Assembly: GCA_013140405.1 (NCBI GenBank)
Contig: JABFSV010000500.1
Coordinates: 1-12,737, forward strand
Reading direction: 5' to 3'
DNA from: Methyloglobulus sp.
Lineage (GTDB): Bacteria > Pseudomonadota > Gammaproteobacteria > Methylococcales > Methylomonadaceae
Length of the DNA: 12,737 bases
Notes under the pieces: model-generated
The model's database searches: none
What the model saw: the letters and a program-made list of their open reading frames with translations, nothing else
Told to the model about the DNA's origin: nothing
Part shown: positions 1 to 8,060 of the stretch, one piece after another
Position numbering within the stretch: position 1 is the first letter of the stretch
Layout of the letters: the number at the start of each line of letters is the position of its first letter
Position numbers and translations under genes: made by a program

Positions 1-967
1 CCATCGCCCGTGGATCGAAATTTTTATAAACGCGATGGCCAAAACCCATTAAGCGGCTTGATGAGTTCTTATCTTTGGCCTGATTTATAAATTCCGTGCC
101 ATCGCCGCCTTCGGCATGGATTTGCTCCAGCATGGAAATAACTTCTTGATTCGCGCCGCCATGACGAGGCCCCCATAACGCCGAAATACCCGCCGAAGCA
201 ACAGCGTAAACATTGGCAAGGCTGGAACCCGCAGTACGAACCGAAGACGTGCTACAGTTTTGTTCATGATCTGCATGAAGGATCAAAAACATGTCAATTG
301 CACGGACTATATCATCATCCAGTTGATAATCACGCACAGGAGATGCGAACATCATAGTCAGAAAATTGCGTACAAACTTAAGTTTATAGGACGGATAAAC
401 CAGTGGTTCGCCTATGGATTTTTTGTAAGAAAAGGCTGCGATGGTGCGTACCTGAGAAATCAGGTTGGCAACAATTTGCGCTTCCGTGGCGGTATCGAGC
501 TGATCCGGCACTGGGTAAAACGTGGATAATGAGGCAACCATCGTGGCAAGTATACCCATCGGGTGTGAGCCGCGCGGAAAGCCATTAAAAAAATGGTGCA
601 TATCTTCATGAATAATGGACGATTCATTCAATTGTGTTGAAAACTGGGTTAATTGTGCTTCATTGGGTAATTCGCCATACAGCAACAGATAGGCAACATC
701 AGTAAAACGGGAGTTCTCTGCCAGTTCTTCAATGGGATAGCCGCGATAACGCAAGATACCTTTTTCGCCATCAATATAGGTGATGGCGCTTTCACAAGCC
801 CCGGTATTTCCGTAGCCGTCATCAAGTGTCACATAACCCGTTTGGCTGCGTAGCTTAGTGATATCAACAGCTTTCTCGCCTTCAACACCCATATAAGTGG
901 GCAATGAGTAAGATTTATTATCCAGTGTTAATGTCGCTGGTGATAGCGATTGTAATTTATCAGTCAT
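1..967 (-). CDS. gltA: Citrate synthase, hexameric type, C-terminus cut by window edge
   Basis: Condenses acetyl-CoA with oxaloacetate to give citrate, the entry step of the TCA cycle, in the cytoplasm. Translating the minus strand from the ATG at 967 gives 322 uninterrupted residues that run off the left edge. The E. coli enzyme has about 427 residues, so roughly 105 C-terminal residues, including the catalytic Asp, lie outside. Visible hallmarks are the N-terminal CES-ITYIDGEKGILRYRGYPI segment (around residues 58-79), LILHADHEQN (His231/His234), the active-site GPRHGGAN loop (His269) and GFGHRVYKNFDPRA (His311). The N-terminal extension with the GILRYRGYP block is typical of the Gram-negative hexameric form, which is generally NADH-inhibited; that regulation is inferred here. 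The start is supported by a GGAGAG Shine-Dalgarno about 8 nt upstream. A good promoter lies in the short spacer to the upstream gene, so it is probably transcribed on its own. The Arg in GPRHGG replaces the small residue usual in E. coli-type enzymes. Confidence 0.97.
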   Translation of the reverse strand, partial: MTDKLQSLSPATLTLDNKSYSLPTYMGVEGEKAVDITKLRSQTGYVTLDDGYGNTGACESAITYIDGEKGILRYRGYPIEELAENSRFTDVAYLLLYGELPNEAQLTQFSTQLNESSIIHEDMHHFFNGFPRGSHPMGILATMVASLSTFYPVPDQLDTATEAQIVANLISQVRTIAAFSYKKSIGEPLVYPSYKLKFVRNFLTMMFASPVRDYQLDDDIVRAIDMFLILHADHEQNCSTSSVRTAGSSLANVYAVASAGISALWGPRHGGANQEVISMLEQIHAEGGDGTEFINQAKDKNSSSRLMGFGHRVYKNFDPRAM

Positions 968-1003
968 TGATACGACTCTCCAAGTGCAATAGATTAGGTA
1001 TAC

Positions 1004-1033
1004 AAGGTGGGCATCATTATTCTGCCCATCCTT
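1004..1033. repeat. Inverted repeat overlapping the gltA -10 box
   Basis: AAGGTGGGCA (1004-1013) and TGCCCA-T-CCTT (1023-1033) form a 10-bp dyad with one unpaired base and a 9-nt centre. The centre contains the putative -10 hexamer of gltA, and the arms cover the promoter spacer and the expected start site. No U-tract follows on the minus strand, so it is not a convincing terminator of the upstream gene. An operator for a transcription factor is the more natural reading, but no regulator can be named. Confidence 0.45.
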
Positions 1034-1044
1034 AATTTTGTAAA
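1016..1044 (-). promoter_or_regulatory. Probable sigma70-type promoter of gltA
   Basis: On the minus strand, TTTACA (1039-1044, 5 of 6 matches to the -35 consensus) is followed after exactly 17 nt by AATAAT (1016-1021, 5 of 6 matches to the -10 consensus). Transcription would start near 1009, giving a leader of about 42 nt before the gltA ATG with its GGAGAG ribosome binding site. The -35 box begins just downstream of the stop codon of the preceding transglutaminase/DUF2126 gene. Prediction by eye only. Confidence 0.55.
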
Positions 1045-1051
1045 ATTTAAC

Positions 1052-4000
1052 TTAACGTTTGCGATGACGTAAATCCAGGGTAAATGGAAATTCTTCGCTT
1101 AACTCCTCCGCAGGTGGCGTCATCGGTTTGGGCGCTGCATCAGATACGCTAAACCCTTTAGGTGTTGGTTTATCTGGGGCTGCAACCGGTGGCCTAGCCA
1201 GGGGAGGGCGGATTATAGCCCCTGGCGTATGACCGTAATCCCAAAACCGGGTCATCCGCCGGGTTTCGGCAGCATAGGCGTTGACTGGGAAATCATCATA
1301 ACTGCGTCCGCCTGGATGGGCAACATGATAGGTACAGCCGCCCACTGAATGACCATTCCAAGTGTCAATTACGTCGAAAACCAATGGCGTATGCGGCGCA
1401 ATGGTGGGATGCAAAGCCGATGGCGGTTGCCATGCCCGATAACGTAATCCAGCGACAAATTCGCCTTTTCGCCCTGTAGCCCGCATAGGTAATCGCCTAC
1501 CGTTACAGGTAATGACGTAACGGCCTTCGGTAAATCCGGTGACGGAGACCTGTAAGCGTTCGACCGATGAGTCAACATAGCGCGCCGTACCCACATTGCT
1601 GACTTCTTCACCCAATACATGCCAAGGCTCAATGGCAAAGCGTAATTCCATGTCGATACCGTCAATTAAGGCATTACCGTAGCGAGGGAAGCGGAATTCG
1701 AAAAATGGGTCTAACCATTCCAGTTCAAACGCATAGCCAGCCCGTTGCAAGTCTTTGACGACTTGCTTCATATCTTCACGGACATAATGTGGCAACATAA
1801 AGCGGTCATGTAGCTCAGTTCCCCACCGCACCAGATCATGCTTATAAGGTTCTCGCCAAAACCAGGCAATTAACGAACGCAACAACAGCATTTGCACCAA
1901 TGACATGCGGGCATGGGGCGGCATTTCAAACGCTCGCAGTTCCAGTATACCTAATCGACCTGTAGAACTGTCAGGCGAATACAATTTATCAATACAAAAT
2001 TCGGAACGATGGGTGTTACCGGTAATATCCGTCAATAAGTGCCTTAATAAGCGATCAACCAGCCAAGGGGCAGGAACTTCTCCTTCAGGTATTTGTTGAA
2101 AAGCTATTTCCAGTTCGTAGAGTTTTTCATCACGCCCTTCATCGACCCGTGGCGCTTGGCTGGTTGGGCCAATAAACATACCTGAAAACAAATACGATAA
2201 GCCAGGGTGATGTTGCCAGTAACTAATCAAGCTGCGTAATAGATCAGGGCGGCGCAGCATGGGGCTGTCGGTCGGCGTTTCCGCGCCAACAGTGATATGG
2301 TTACCGCCACCAGTGCCGGTGTGGCGGCCATCTTGCATAAATTTTTCAGTCCCCAGGCCAATTTGGCGGGCTTCTTCATAAAAGACGGTGGTTTTTTCCA
2401 CCAATTCTTGCCAAGTCTTAGATGGATGGATGTTGACTTCAATAACGCCAGGATCAGGGGTTACCATTAATCGTTCTATGCGATAATCACGCGGCGGCTC
2501 ATAACCTTCCAGGACAACTGGCATCGCCAGAATTTCAGCCGTCGCTTCAATGGCGGCGACTAGATCAAGATAATGTTCGAGCAGTGTCAATGGCGGCATA
2601 AAGATATGCAGTCGGCCTTCCCTTGCTTCCACACACAGCGCGGTATGGGGCACTTCAACTTCTGTGGCGGTATCATCGCCGACATCTTGTTCGATAATGT
2701 CTGGGTGCTCATCAACTTTGGGATCAATATGGTTGTAACGCCGCGCCACTTCGCCATGATAGTCACCTAGTGCCGGCAACTCTTCGAACTGGCTTTGGGG
2801 TTCTTGAGTATCACGCTTGTCAGGTGCTACCCAAGGCAAGCTGGCTAAAGGCAAACGCATTCCGATAGGTGAATTTCCTGGAATCAGGGACATCACGCCA
2901 CGTCTGAAATCCCAAGGGCCGCTTTTCCAGCTTTGTTTGGCCCAATCCCATTTTATCGGCAAAGCATAACCCGCCGGTTGATCTAAACCGGTATCTAATA
3001 GTTTGGTTAACGTTTTACGTTCAATTGAGTCATTTAAATTACTTTTTTGAGGATTGATATTGTCTGGCAAGCAACCTTCCTGCCAGAGATAATAAAAGCT
3101 ATCTTCAAAAGCAGTGGCTACATATTTTGGCTGAATACTCAGATGTTGGCAGAGTTGATGAATAAACTTTTTGGCCTGTTGTACTGTGTGACCGTAATCT
3201 TTGTTAATGTCGGCAAGTAAAGCTGGATTACGCCACATTGGCGTTTCATCTTTACGCCAAAAAATCCCATACTGCCAACGTGGCAACGGTTCACCTGGAT
3301 ACCATTTGCCCTGGCCATAATGCAGCATCGATCCTTTTGCAAACACATCACGTAACCGAATGGTCAATTGTTGTGCGAGTTCTCGCTTGTTTGCACCATC
3401 AGCGTGCGTATTCCACTCGTCGGCTTCCATATCGGCGATAGAAACAAAGGTGGGTTCGCCCCCCATAGTCAGGCGGACATCCGCTTCAGTCAATTCTTTA
3501 TCAACAGCCTGTCCCAGTGCATCAATGTGATACCACTGCTCATCACTATAGGGTTTGGTGACCCTTGGATCTTCGTGCAGACGTTCAACGGTATTACTAA
3601 ACTCAAATTCCACTTCACATTTGTCAGTGCCGCCAGTTACCGGTGCAGCACTGGCTGGATCTGGGGTGCAAGCCAGTGGAATATGGCCTTCACTTGCAAG
3701 TAATCCAGAAGTAGGATCTAGTCCGATCCAACCTGCACCAGGGATATAAACCTCAGTCCAGGCATGTAAATCGGTGAAGTCTTGCTCAGGGCCAGATGGT
3801 CCGTCTACGGCTTTTATGTCGGCTTTAAGTTGGACTAAATAGCCGGAAACAAAGCGTGCCGCCAAACCCAGATGGCGAAGGATCTGAACCAATAACCACG
3901 CCGAATCCCGACAGGATCCACTGCGTTTTTCCAGCGTCTCTTCACAGCTCTGTATGCCCACTTCCATGCGAATGTTATAGCTGAGCGCTGCAAAAACGGT

Positions 4001-4450
4001 ACGATTAATATCGACTAAAAAATCATTGATAGAGCGCTTATTGACATCGAAATCTTTTACCCATTGTAGTAATAACGGACCATTTTCAGTGACTTCGAGA
4101 TAAGGCTGAAGTTCTTTTAAATTCAAGGAATCATACTTAAATGGATACGTCTCGGCATAGTCCTCAACGAAAAAATCAAACGGATTAATCACCGTCATAT
4201 CAGCGATGACTTCCACTTCGACACTAAGTTTTTGGCATTTTTCAGGAAAAACTACACGGGCAAGAAAGTTTCCAAAGGGGTCTTGTTGCCAATTTATAAA
4301 ATGTGTCTTTGGCTCAATACGCAATGTATAAGCCTTAATAGGGGTTCTGCTGTGTACTGCTGGACGTAATCTGAATACATGTGGAGACAGTGATACAGGC
4401 CTATCAAAGCTGTATATGGTTTTGTGGCGAATGGCGACACGGATGGTCAT
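1052..4450 (-). CDS. Transglutaminase-like / DUF2126 (predicted amidoligase) two-domain protein
   Basis: A 1132-residue cytoplasmic-looking protein with no signal peptide. Residues 1-90 resemble the bacterial transglutaminase N-terminal beta region. Residues about 150-255 form a transglutaminase-like cysteine peptidase fold with the complete triad: Cys180 in RSGSCRDSAWL, His229 in DLHAWTEVYIPG and Asp245 in WIGLDPTSG. From about residue 320 to 1040 follows the long DUF2126 region, including LTMGGEPTFVS, LHYGQGKWYPGEPLPRW, GGGNHITVGAE (around residue 713) and a block near 870-930. DUF2126 has been predicted by comparative genomics to be a glutamine-synthetase/GCS-like amidoligase; no reaction is established to my knowledge. 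The last 80 or so residues are proline-rich and probably disordered. The family is often encoded with circularly permuted ATP-grasp, alpha-E and stand-alone transglutaminase genes, none of which is seen here. An AGGA ribosome binding site precedes the ATG by about 8 nt. It is divergent from the phosphorylase-kinase-like gene. The true substrate is unknown. Confidence 0.93.
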   Translation of the reverse strand: MTIRVAIRHKTIYSFDRPVSLSPHVFRLRPAVHSRTPIKAYTLRIEPKTHFINWQQDPFGNFLARVVFPEKCQKLSVEVEVIADMTVINPFDFFVEDYAETYPFKYDSLNLKELQPYLEVTENGPLLLQWVKDFDVNKRSINDFLVDINRTVFAALSYNIRMEVGIQSCEETLEKRSGSCRDSAWLLVQILRHLGLAARFVSGYLVQLKADIKAVDGPSGPEQDFTDLHAWTEVYIPGAGWIGLDPTSGLLASEGHIPLACTPDPASAAPVTGGTDKCEVEFEFSNTVERLHEDPRVTKPYSDEQWYHIDALGQAVDKELTEADVRLTMGGEPTFVSIADMEADEWNTHADGANKRELAQQLTIRLRDVFAKGSMLHYGQGKWYPGEPLPRWQYGIFWRKDETPMWRNPALLADINKDYGHTVQQAKKFIHQLCQHLSIQPKYVATAFEDSFYYLWQEGCLPDNINPQKSNLNDSIERKTLTKLLDTGLDQPAGYALPIKWDWAKQSWKSGPWDFRRGVMSLIPGNSPIGMRLPLASLPWVAPDKRDTQEPQSQFEELPALGDYHGEVARRYNHIDPKVDEHPDIIEQDVGDDTATEVEVPHTALCVEAREGRLHIFMPPLTLLEHYLDLVAAIEATAEILAMPVVLEGYEPPRDYRIERLMVTPDPGVIEVNIHPSKTWQELVEKTTVFYEEARQIGLGTEKFMQDGRHTGTGGGNHITVGAETPTDSPMLRRPDLLRSLISYWQHHPGLSYLFSGMFIGPTSQAPRVDEGRDEKLYELEIAFQQIPEGEVPAPWLVDRLLRHLLTDITGNTHRSEFCIDKLYSPDSSTGRLGILELRAFEMPPHARMSLVQMLLLRSLIAWFWREPYKHDLVRWGTELHDRFMLPHYVREDMKQVVKDLQRAGYAFELEWLDPFFEFRFPRYGNALIDGIDMELRFAIEPWHVLGEEVSNVGTARYVDSSVERLQVSVTGFTEGRYVITCNGRRLPMRATGRKGEFVAGLRYRAWQPPSALHPTIAPHTPLVFDVIDTWNGHSVGGCTYHVAHPGGRSYDDFPVNAYAAETRRMTRFWDYGHTPGAIIRPPLARPPVAAPDKPTPKGFSVSDAAPKPMTPPAEELSEEFPFTLDLRHRKR

Positions 4451-4583
4451 ATTTTTTTCCTACTGACTCAATAATTTTTATAAGGCCAAATGATTTTTAG
4501 ATTTAGCGGCTAATACTACCAAGCATAAAACGTTCCATGTTGAGCTTACCGTGGAAAATAAGCAATAAATCAATTTATTCGGC

Positions 4584-4607
4584 AAAGTTAAAATCATTTT
4601 TAACTTT
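4584..4607. repeat. Perfect 10-bp AT-rich inverted repeat
   Basis: AAAGTTAAAA (4584-4593) and TTTTAACTTT (4598-4607) are perfect reverse complements around a 4-nt centre TCAT. It lies midway between the two divergent starts, with a single G-C pair per arm and no following T-run. That favours a protein-binding dyad or a melting-prone element over a terminator. Confidence 0.5.
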
Positions 4608-4610
4608 AGA

Positions 4611-4660
4611 TTAGCCCAATTAGACAGCTTTAGGGCTAAATAGCCAAGCTAAAGAGCTGT
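4611..4660. repeat. Compound inverted repeat with two alternative foldings
   Basis: ACAGCT-TTAG-GGCT (4624-4637) pairs with AGCC-AAG-CTAA-AG-AGCTGT (4642-4660), giving 14 bp with two bulges on one arm and an AAAT-like loop. The sequence TTAGCCC at 4611-4617 can instead pair with GGGCTAA at 4633-4639, which would break the first structure. Such mutually exclusive pairing can occur in attenuators, but it could also be chance in AT-rich DNA. No T-run was seen after either stem. Confidence 0.4.
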
Positions 4661-4808
4661 TTGCTTGCTATGTGGTTAGTTTTTCGATGGAACAAGTTTG
4701 ATAGTCAAAATGGTGCAAACTCATGATAAATCCATAATGGCACAATAACTGCTTCGTATTTTCTTATATCAAAAGTTATTTATAAAGAAAATAGACGTAT
4801 AACACAGC

Positions 4809-7800
4809 ATGAAACTAAATGAATCACATGACAAACTTGATGCTTACTATCAGCAAGTCCATGACGTTATCTTAAGTAAACAGAACTGGATCAGTGGCTT
4901 GTTGCCCGCCAGTACGGCAGTAAACAGTCATGGCAATTATACAGATGCCTGGGTAAGGGATAACGTATACAGCATTTTGGCAGCATGGGGACTTGCGCTG
5001 GCTTATCGCCGAAGTGGAGAAAACCAAGGACGGACGTACCTGCTTGAGCAAAGCGTCGTGAAACTCATGCGTGGACTGTTGACCGCAATGATGCGTCAGT
5101 CTGCCAAAGTTGAAAAATTCAAGCAGTCGCAAAACCCTCAAGATGCGTTGCATGCTAAATACGACACACGGAGTGGCAATATTGTTGTCGGCGATCACGA
5201 ATGGGGACATTTGCAACTGGATGCCACTTCATTATTTTTGCTGATGACAGCGCAAATGACAGCATCGGGATTGCGGATTATTTTTACGCTTGATGAAGTC
5301 AATTTTGTCCAAAACCTGGTGCACTATATCAGCCGAACTTACCGGACTCCTGACTACGGCATTTGGGAACGCGGCAATAAAATTAACCATGGTATTGCTG
5401 AGCTTAATGCCAGCTCTATCGGCATGGCAAAAGCGGCTCTGGAAGCCTTGTCAGGTTTTAATTTGTTTGGCAAAGACGGTGGGCAGGCCTCCGTAATCCA
5501 TGTTATCAGCGACGATATCGCCCGCACCCGAATTACCCTGGAGTCGCTTTTGCCAAGGGAGTCGATTTCCAAAGAGACTGATTCCGCTATGCTCAGTATT
5601 ACCGGATTTCCGGCGTTTGCGGTTGATAATCCAGTGATTCGAAAGAATACCGAATCGGTGATTTGTGAAAAACTGGAAGGGCGTTACGGTTGTAAACGAT
5701 TCCTATTGGATGGTCATCAAACCGCATTAGAAGACGGTTATCGCCTGCATTACGATCCACAGGAACTCAAGCAATTCAAAGATATTGAATGTGAATGGCC
5801 ACTGTTTTTCGCCTACTTGCTGCTAAATAGCCTGTTCACAGCCAATACCGAAGCTGCTACGGATTATCGTAATAAATTGGAAGCCTTATTGGTTGAACGG
5901 AATGGCCAAAAGCTATTGCCGGAGCTGTACACCGTTCCAAAAGAAATGATTGTCGCAGAAAAAGCAAATCCGAAAAGTCAGCAACGGATTCCGAATGAGA
6001 ATATTCCTTTAGTTTGGGCACAAAGCCTTTTTATATTAGGCAGTCTTATTCAGGATGATTTGCTTAATTTAGATGATATTGACCCGCTGGGTAGATACAA
6101 AGTTATTCAGCAAAAAGGCTGCAAACTACAAATAGCACTTTTAGCGCAAGATGATTCAGTCCAAGACCAATTGCTGGTTGAAGGGGTTGATACCCAATTG
6201 CTTGCCGAAATTGTCCCTATTCAAGTCAGGGAGGCGATGGAGTTGGCCGATGCTTACACCCATGTAGGCAGAAACGACCGGATCGGTTTGACAGGCCGAC
6301 CACTCAGGCAATTGAGATCACTGGCAACGTCACAAATGTATGTGTTGTCGGGAGAACGTTTGGTATTTTTACCGCAATGCCTCAACCAGAAAGGTTTTTA
6401 TTTGGCGATGGATAACCGCTTGCTGATTGAACGGCTGCGTTTGGAGTTTTCATATATCTACAAGCACTGGAACAAAGCGAATAATCCGCTGTTTGTCATG
6501 TCAATCAAGCACAATATGTTGACCAGCCAAAATAAAGCCATCCTGGTTGATTTTATCAAAGAGCTTCAGGCGGGTGAAATACAGGGAATTCCTGTTCAAT
6601 TGGGTTTGCTTACTGAGTTCACAGAAACTGCAAGTTATGAAAAAATAGATTACTTGCATGATTTTCAATTTTCGTTGGCATCCTGGGAAGAGCCTGAGCG
6701 CCCGTTTTTGCAAGTTTTACCCATCGAAGCAGAAAAGCCCACACCAGTGGACACAATGTTATTGACGGAATGGGAGTTAAGCAGTGATGATGTGCTGATC
6801 CAGCAACTACGAACTAACCCCAACCTGTACGCCCAACTAGAGCTGCTAATATTACTGAATAACCGCCATGGCTTATATTACGACACTGGTTTAACGGCGG
6901 CGGATGCCAGCTCTGGTTTTGTCCGCAGTTTGCTGGAAGAAATCTATGAACGAGCGGGCGATCGGCATATTTGGTATGTTGTCAGGCATTGCGCTGGCCT
7001 GTTGGGTAAATACGATATAAATCTGGAACAAGCAGCAACGGAGATATTGGTTCGGCAACATGCGTTATCTGTTGGCCTTGTGTATAGCGGCAGGTCCACT
7101 TTGACACGACCAGCCGATTCCTCAGAAATATTGCAACTAATTAGGAAGTACAATACTAAGGATGGACATGAACAGATCATCATTCAAGAGTTGATTCTTT
7201 ACTTAGGGATGTTGATTAAGTCCAATCCGGAGTTATTTGCGGATATTCATACCGTAAGGGTAGGGCATATACTCCAGTTAATTATTGCCAGGCAAAAACG
7301 TGAGTTGGGCCAAGGTAATTTAACCTGTACAAATGACCAAGCATTTAATCAAATCATGAGCTTATCGCCTTATGAATTATCAAGAAAAGTCCACCGGACT
7401 ATAGCCGATTACAATGCCATTCAAAGCCAAGCCGGTGATTTGGAAAAATTGCAATTCGCAGGAAACTTCAAGAGTTTAAAAAAAGCACTATTCTCGAAAC
7501 TGATGGACCCTAAAGATCGCGGTGAAGTTGAAAATTGGTTTTATTGGCGTGAAATGCGGGGCAGTATCGGTAGAGAAAACGATAGTTTTTTTGCCTGTGT
7601 CTGGGACATACTGCATCAATGCAAAGGCTTGGTTATAGGCGATAAAATCAACAGTAAAAGACGCTTGGACAGCGATACTGTATTGGCACACATGACTATC
7701 GGTGAGCAAAGTTTCAAGCTGCATGTCAACCATTTGCTAAACAAAATTCAAGTAGCGGTACATCGACAGCTTACCGTTGAAGTGTTACTAGCCATTGCGG

Positions 7801-8060
7801 CATTATTTCGTGATAATGAAAGCTTATTTATTGATGACACGTTATCTACCGATACCTTGATTGAATTGGCGGTTGGCATGTCTTGGCAAAAGTCACACCC
7901 CAAAGCTAATGATGAGCAGAATGAAGAATCAGCATGGCAGTATTTTTACCATTTACCGCCTCATAAAGCGGCAAACTATTATCAGGAAGCCTTGATGAAT
8001 CTACTCGATAATAAGCAAGTACCCCAAAAAATGGAGACAGAACATGATCTTGGCAGGTGA
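4809..8060 (+). CDS. GH15-type protein, full-length phosphorylase kinase alpha/beta subunit homologue
   Basis: This 1083-residue protein has the length and layout of eukaryotic phosphorylase b kinase regulatory subunits (roughly 1090-1240 residues). Residues about 5-430 form a glucoamylase-like GH15 (alpha/alpha)6 domain with GLLPAST, DAWVRDNVYSILAAWGL (Arg50, Asp51), LHAKYDT, EWGHLQLDAT (131-140), GIWERGN (Glu187 aligns with the GH15 general acid), IAELNASSIGMAKAALEAL, GRYGCKRFL, ECEWPLF and LVWAQSLFILGSL. Glu397, just before the last motif, is a possible but uncertain general base. Residues about 430-890 hold the PhK-type linker blocks (LTGRPLRQL, FYLAMDNRLLIE). Residues about 895-1065 resemble the PhK C-terminal domain (WREMRG, VWDILHQCKGLVIG, AWQYFYHLPP). 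There is no signal peptide, so it is cytoplasmic. Whether it hydrolyses glucans or only binds them is unknown. The stop overlaps glk, implying coupled expression and a role in glycogen or maltooligosaccharide use. No protein kinase gene is nearby. The ribosome binding site is weak. Confidence 0.92.
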   Translation: MKLNESHDKLDAYYQQVHDVILSKQNWISGLLPASTAVNSHGNYTDAWVRDNVYSILAAWGLALAYRRSGENQGRTYLLEQSVVKLMRGLLTAMMRQSAKVEKFKQSQNPQDALHAKYDTRSGNIVVGDHEWGHLQLDATSLFLLMTAQMTASGLRIIFTLDEVNFVQNLVHYISRTYRTPDYGIWERGNKINHGIAELNASSIGMAKAALEALSGFNLFGKDGGQASVIHVISDDIARTRITLESLLPRESISKETDSAMLSITGFPAFAVDNPVIRKNTESVICEKLEGRYGCKRFLLDGHQTALEDGYRLHYDPQELKQFKDIECEWPLFFAYLLLNSLFTANTEAATDYRNKLEALLVERNGQKLLPELYTVPKEMIVAEKANPKSQQRIPNENIPLVWAQSLFILGSLIQDDLLNLDDIDPLGRYKVIQQKGCKLQIALLAQDDSVQDQLLVEGVDTQLLAEIVPIQVREAMELADAYTHVGRNDRIGLTGRPLRQLRSLATSQMYVLSGERLVFLPQCLNQKGFYLAMDNRLLIERLRLEFSYIYKHWNKANNPLFVMSIKHNMLTSQNKAILVDFIKELQAGEIQGIPVQLGLLTEFTETASYEKIDYLHDFQFSLASWEEPERPFLQVLPIEAEKPTPVDTMLLTEWELSSDDVLIQQLRTNPNLYAQLELLILLNNRHGLYYDTGLTAADASSGFVRSLLEEIYERAGDRHIWYVVRHCAGLLGKYDINLEQAATEILVRQHALSVGLVYSGRSTLTRPADSSEILQLIRKYNTKDGHEQIIIQELILYLGMLIKSNPELFADIHTVRVGHILQLIIARQKRELGQGNLTCTNDQAFNQIMSLSPYELSRKVHRTIADYNAIQSQAGDLEKLQFAGNFKSLKKALFSKLMDPKDRGEVENWFYWREMRGSIGRENDSFFACVWDILHQCKGLVIGDKINSKRRLDSDTVLAHMTIGEQSFKLHVNHLLNKIQVAVHRQLTVEVLLAIAALFRDNESLFIDDTLSTDTLIELAVGMSWQKSHPKANDEQNEESAWQYFYHLPPHKAANYYQEALMNLLDNKQVPQKMETEHDLGR

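Larger units (their letters stand above)
4451..4808. other. AT-rich divergent intergenic region, no gene
   Basis: This 358-bp gap separates two divergently transcribed long genes, so it must hold the control signals for both. No credible ORF or RNA gene was found in it. It contains a perfect 10-bp inverted repeat (4584-4607), a compound hairpin (4611-4660) and a short dyad TTTGA-TAG-TCAAA (4697-4709). For the plus-strand gene, TTGATA (4698-4703) with CATGAT 18 nt downstream is a weak promoter candidate that overlaps the short dyad. CATAAT (4733-4738) is a better -10 box but has no good -35. No clear promoter was found for the minus-strand gene. Confidence 0.6.

Noticed and set aside
260..588. 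Overlapping plus-strand ORFs opposite gltA
   Set aside because: The minus strand encodes an uninterrupted, strongly conserved citrate synthase here; the plus-strand frames are shadows.
1004..1033. Rho-independent terminator of the transglutaminase/DUF2126 gene
   Set aside because: The hairpin has no T-run on the minus strand and coincides with a good gltA promoter, so an operator-like dyad is a better reading.
3368..3703. 111-codon plus-strand ORF opposite the transglutaminase/DUF2126 gene
   Set aside because: It lies wholly antisense to a well-supported coding region, has no ribosome binding site or recognisable motif, and reads as a low-quality shadow translation.
4872..5216. 114-codon minus-strand ORF inside the PhK-like gene
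   Set aside because: Antisense to conserved GH15 motifs; its composition is rich in Cys, Ser and Thr, as expected of a shadow frame.
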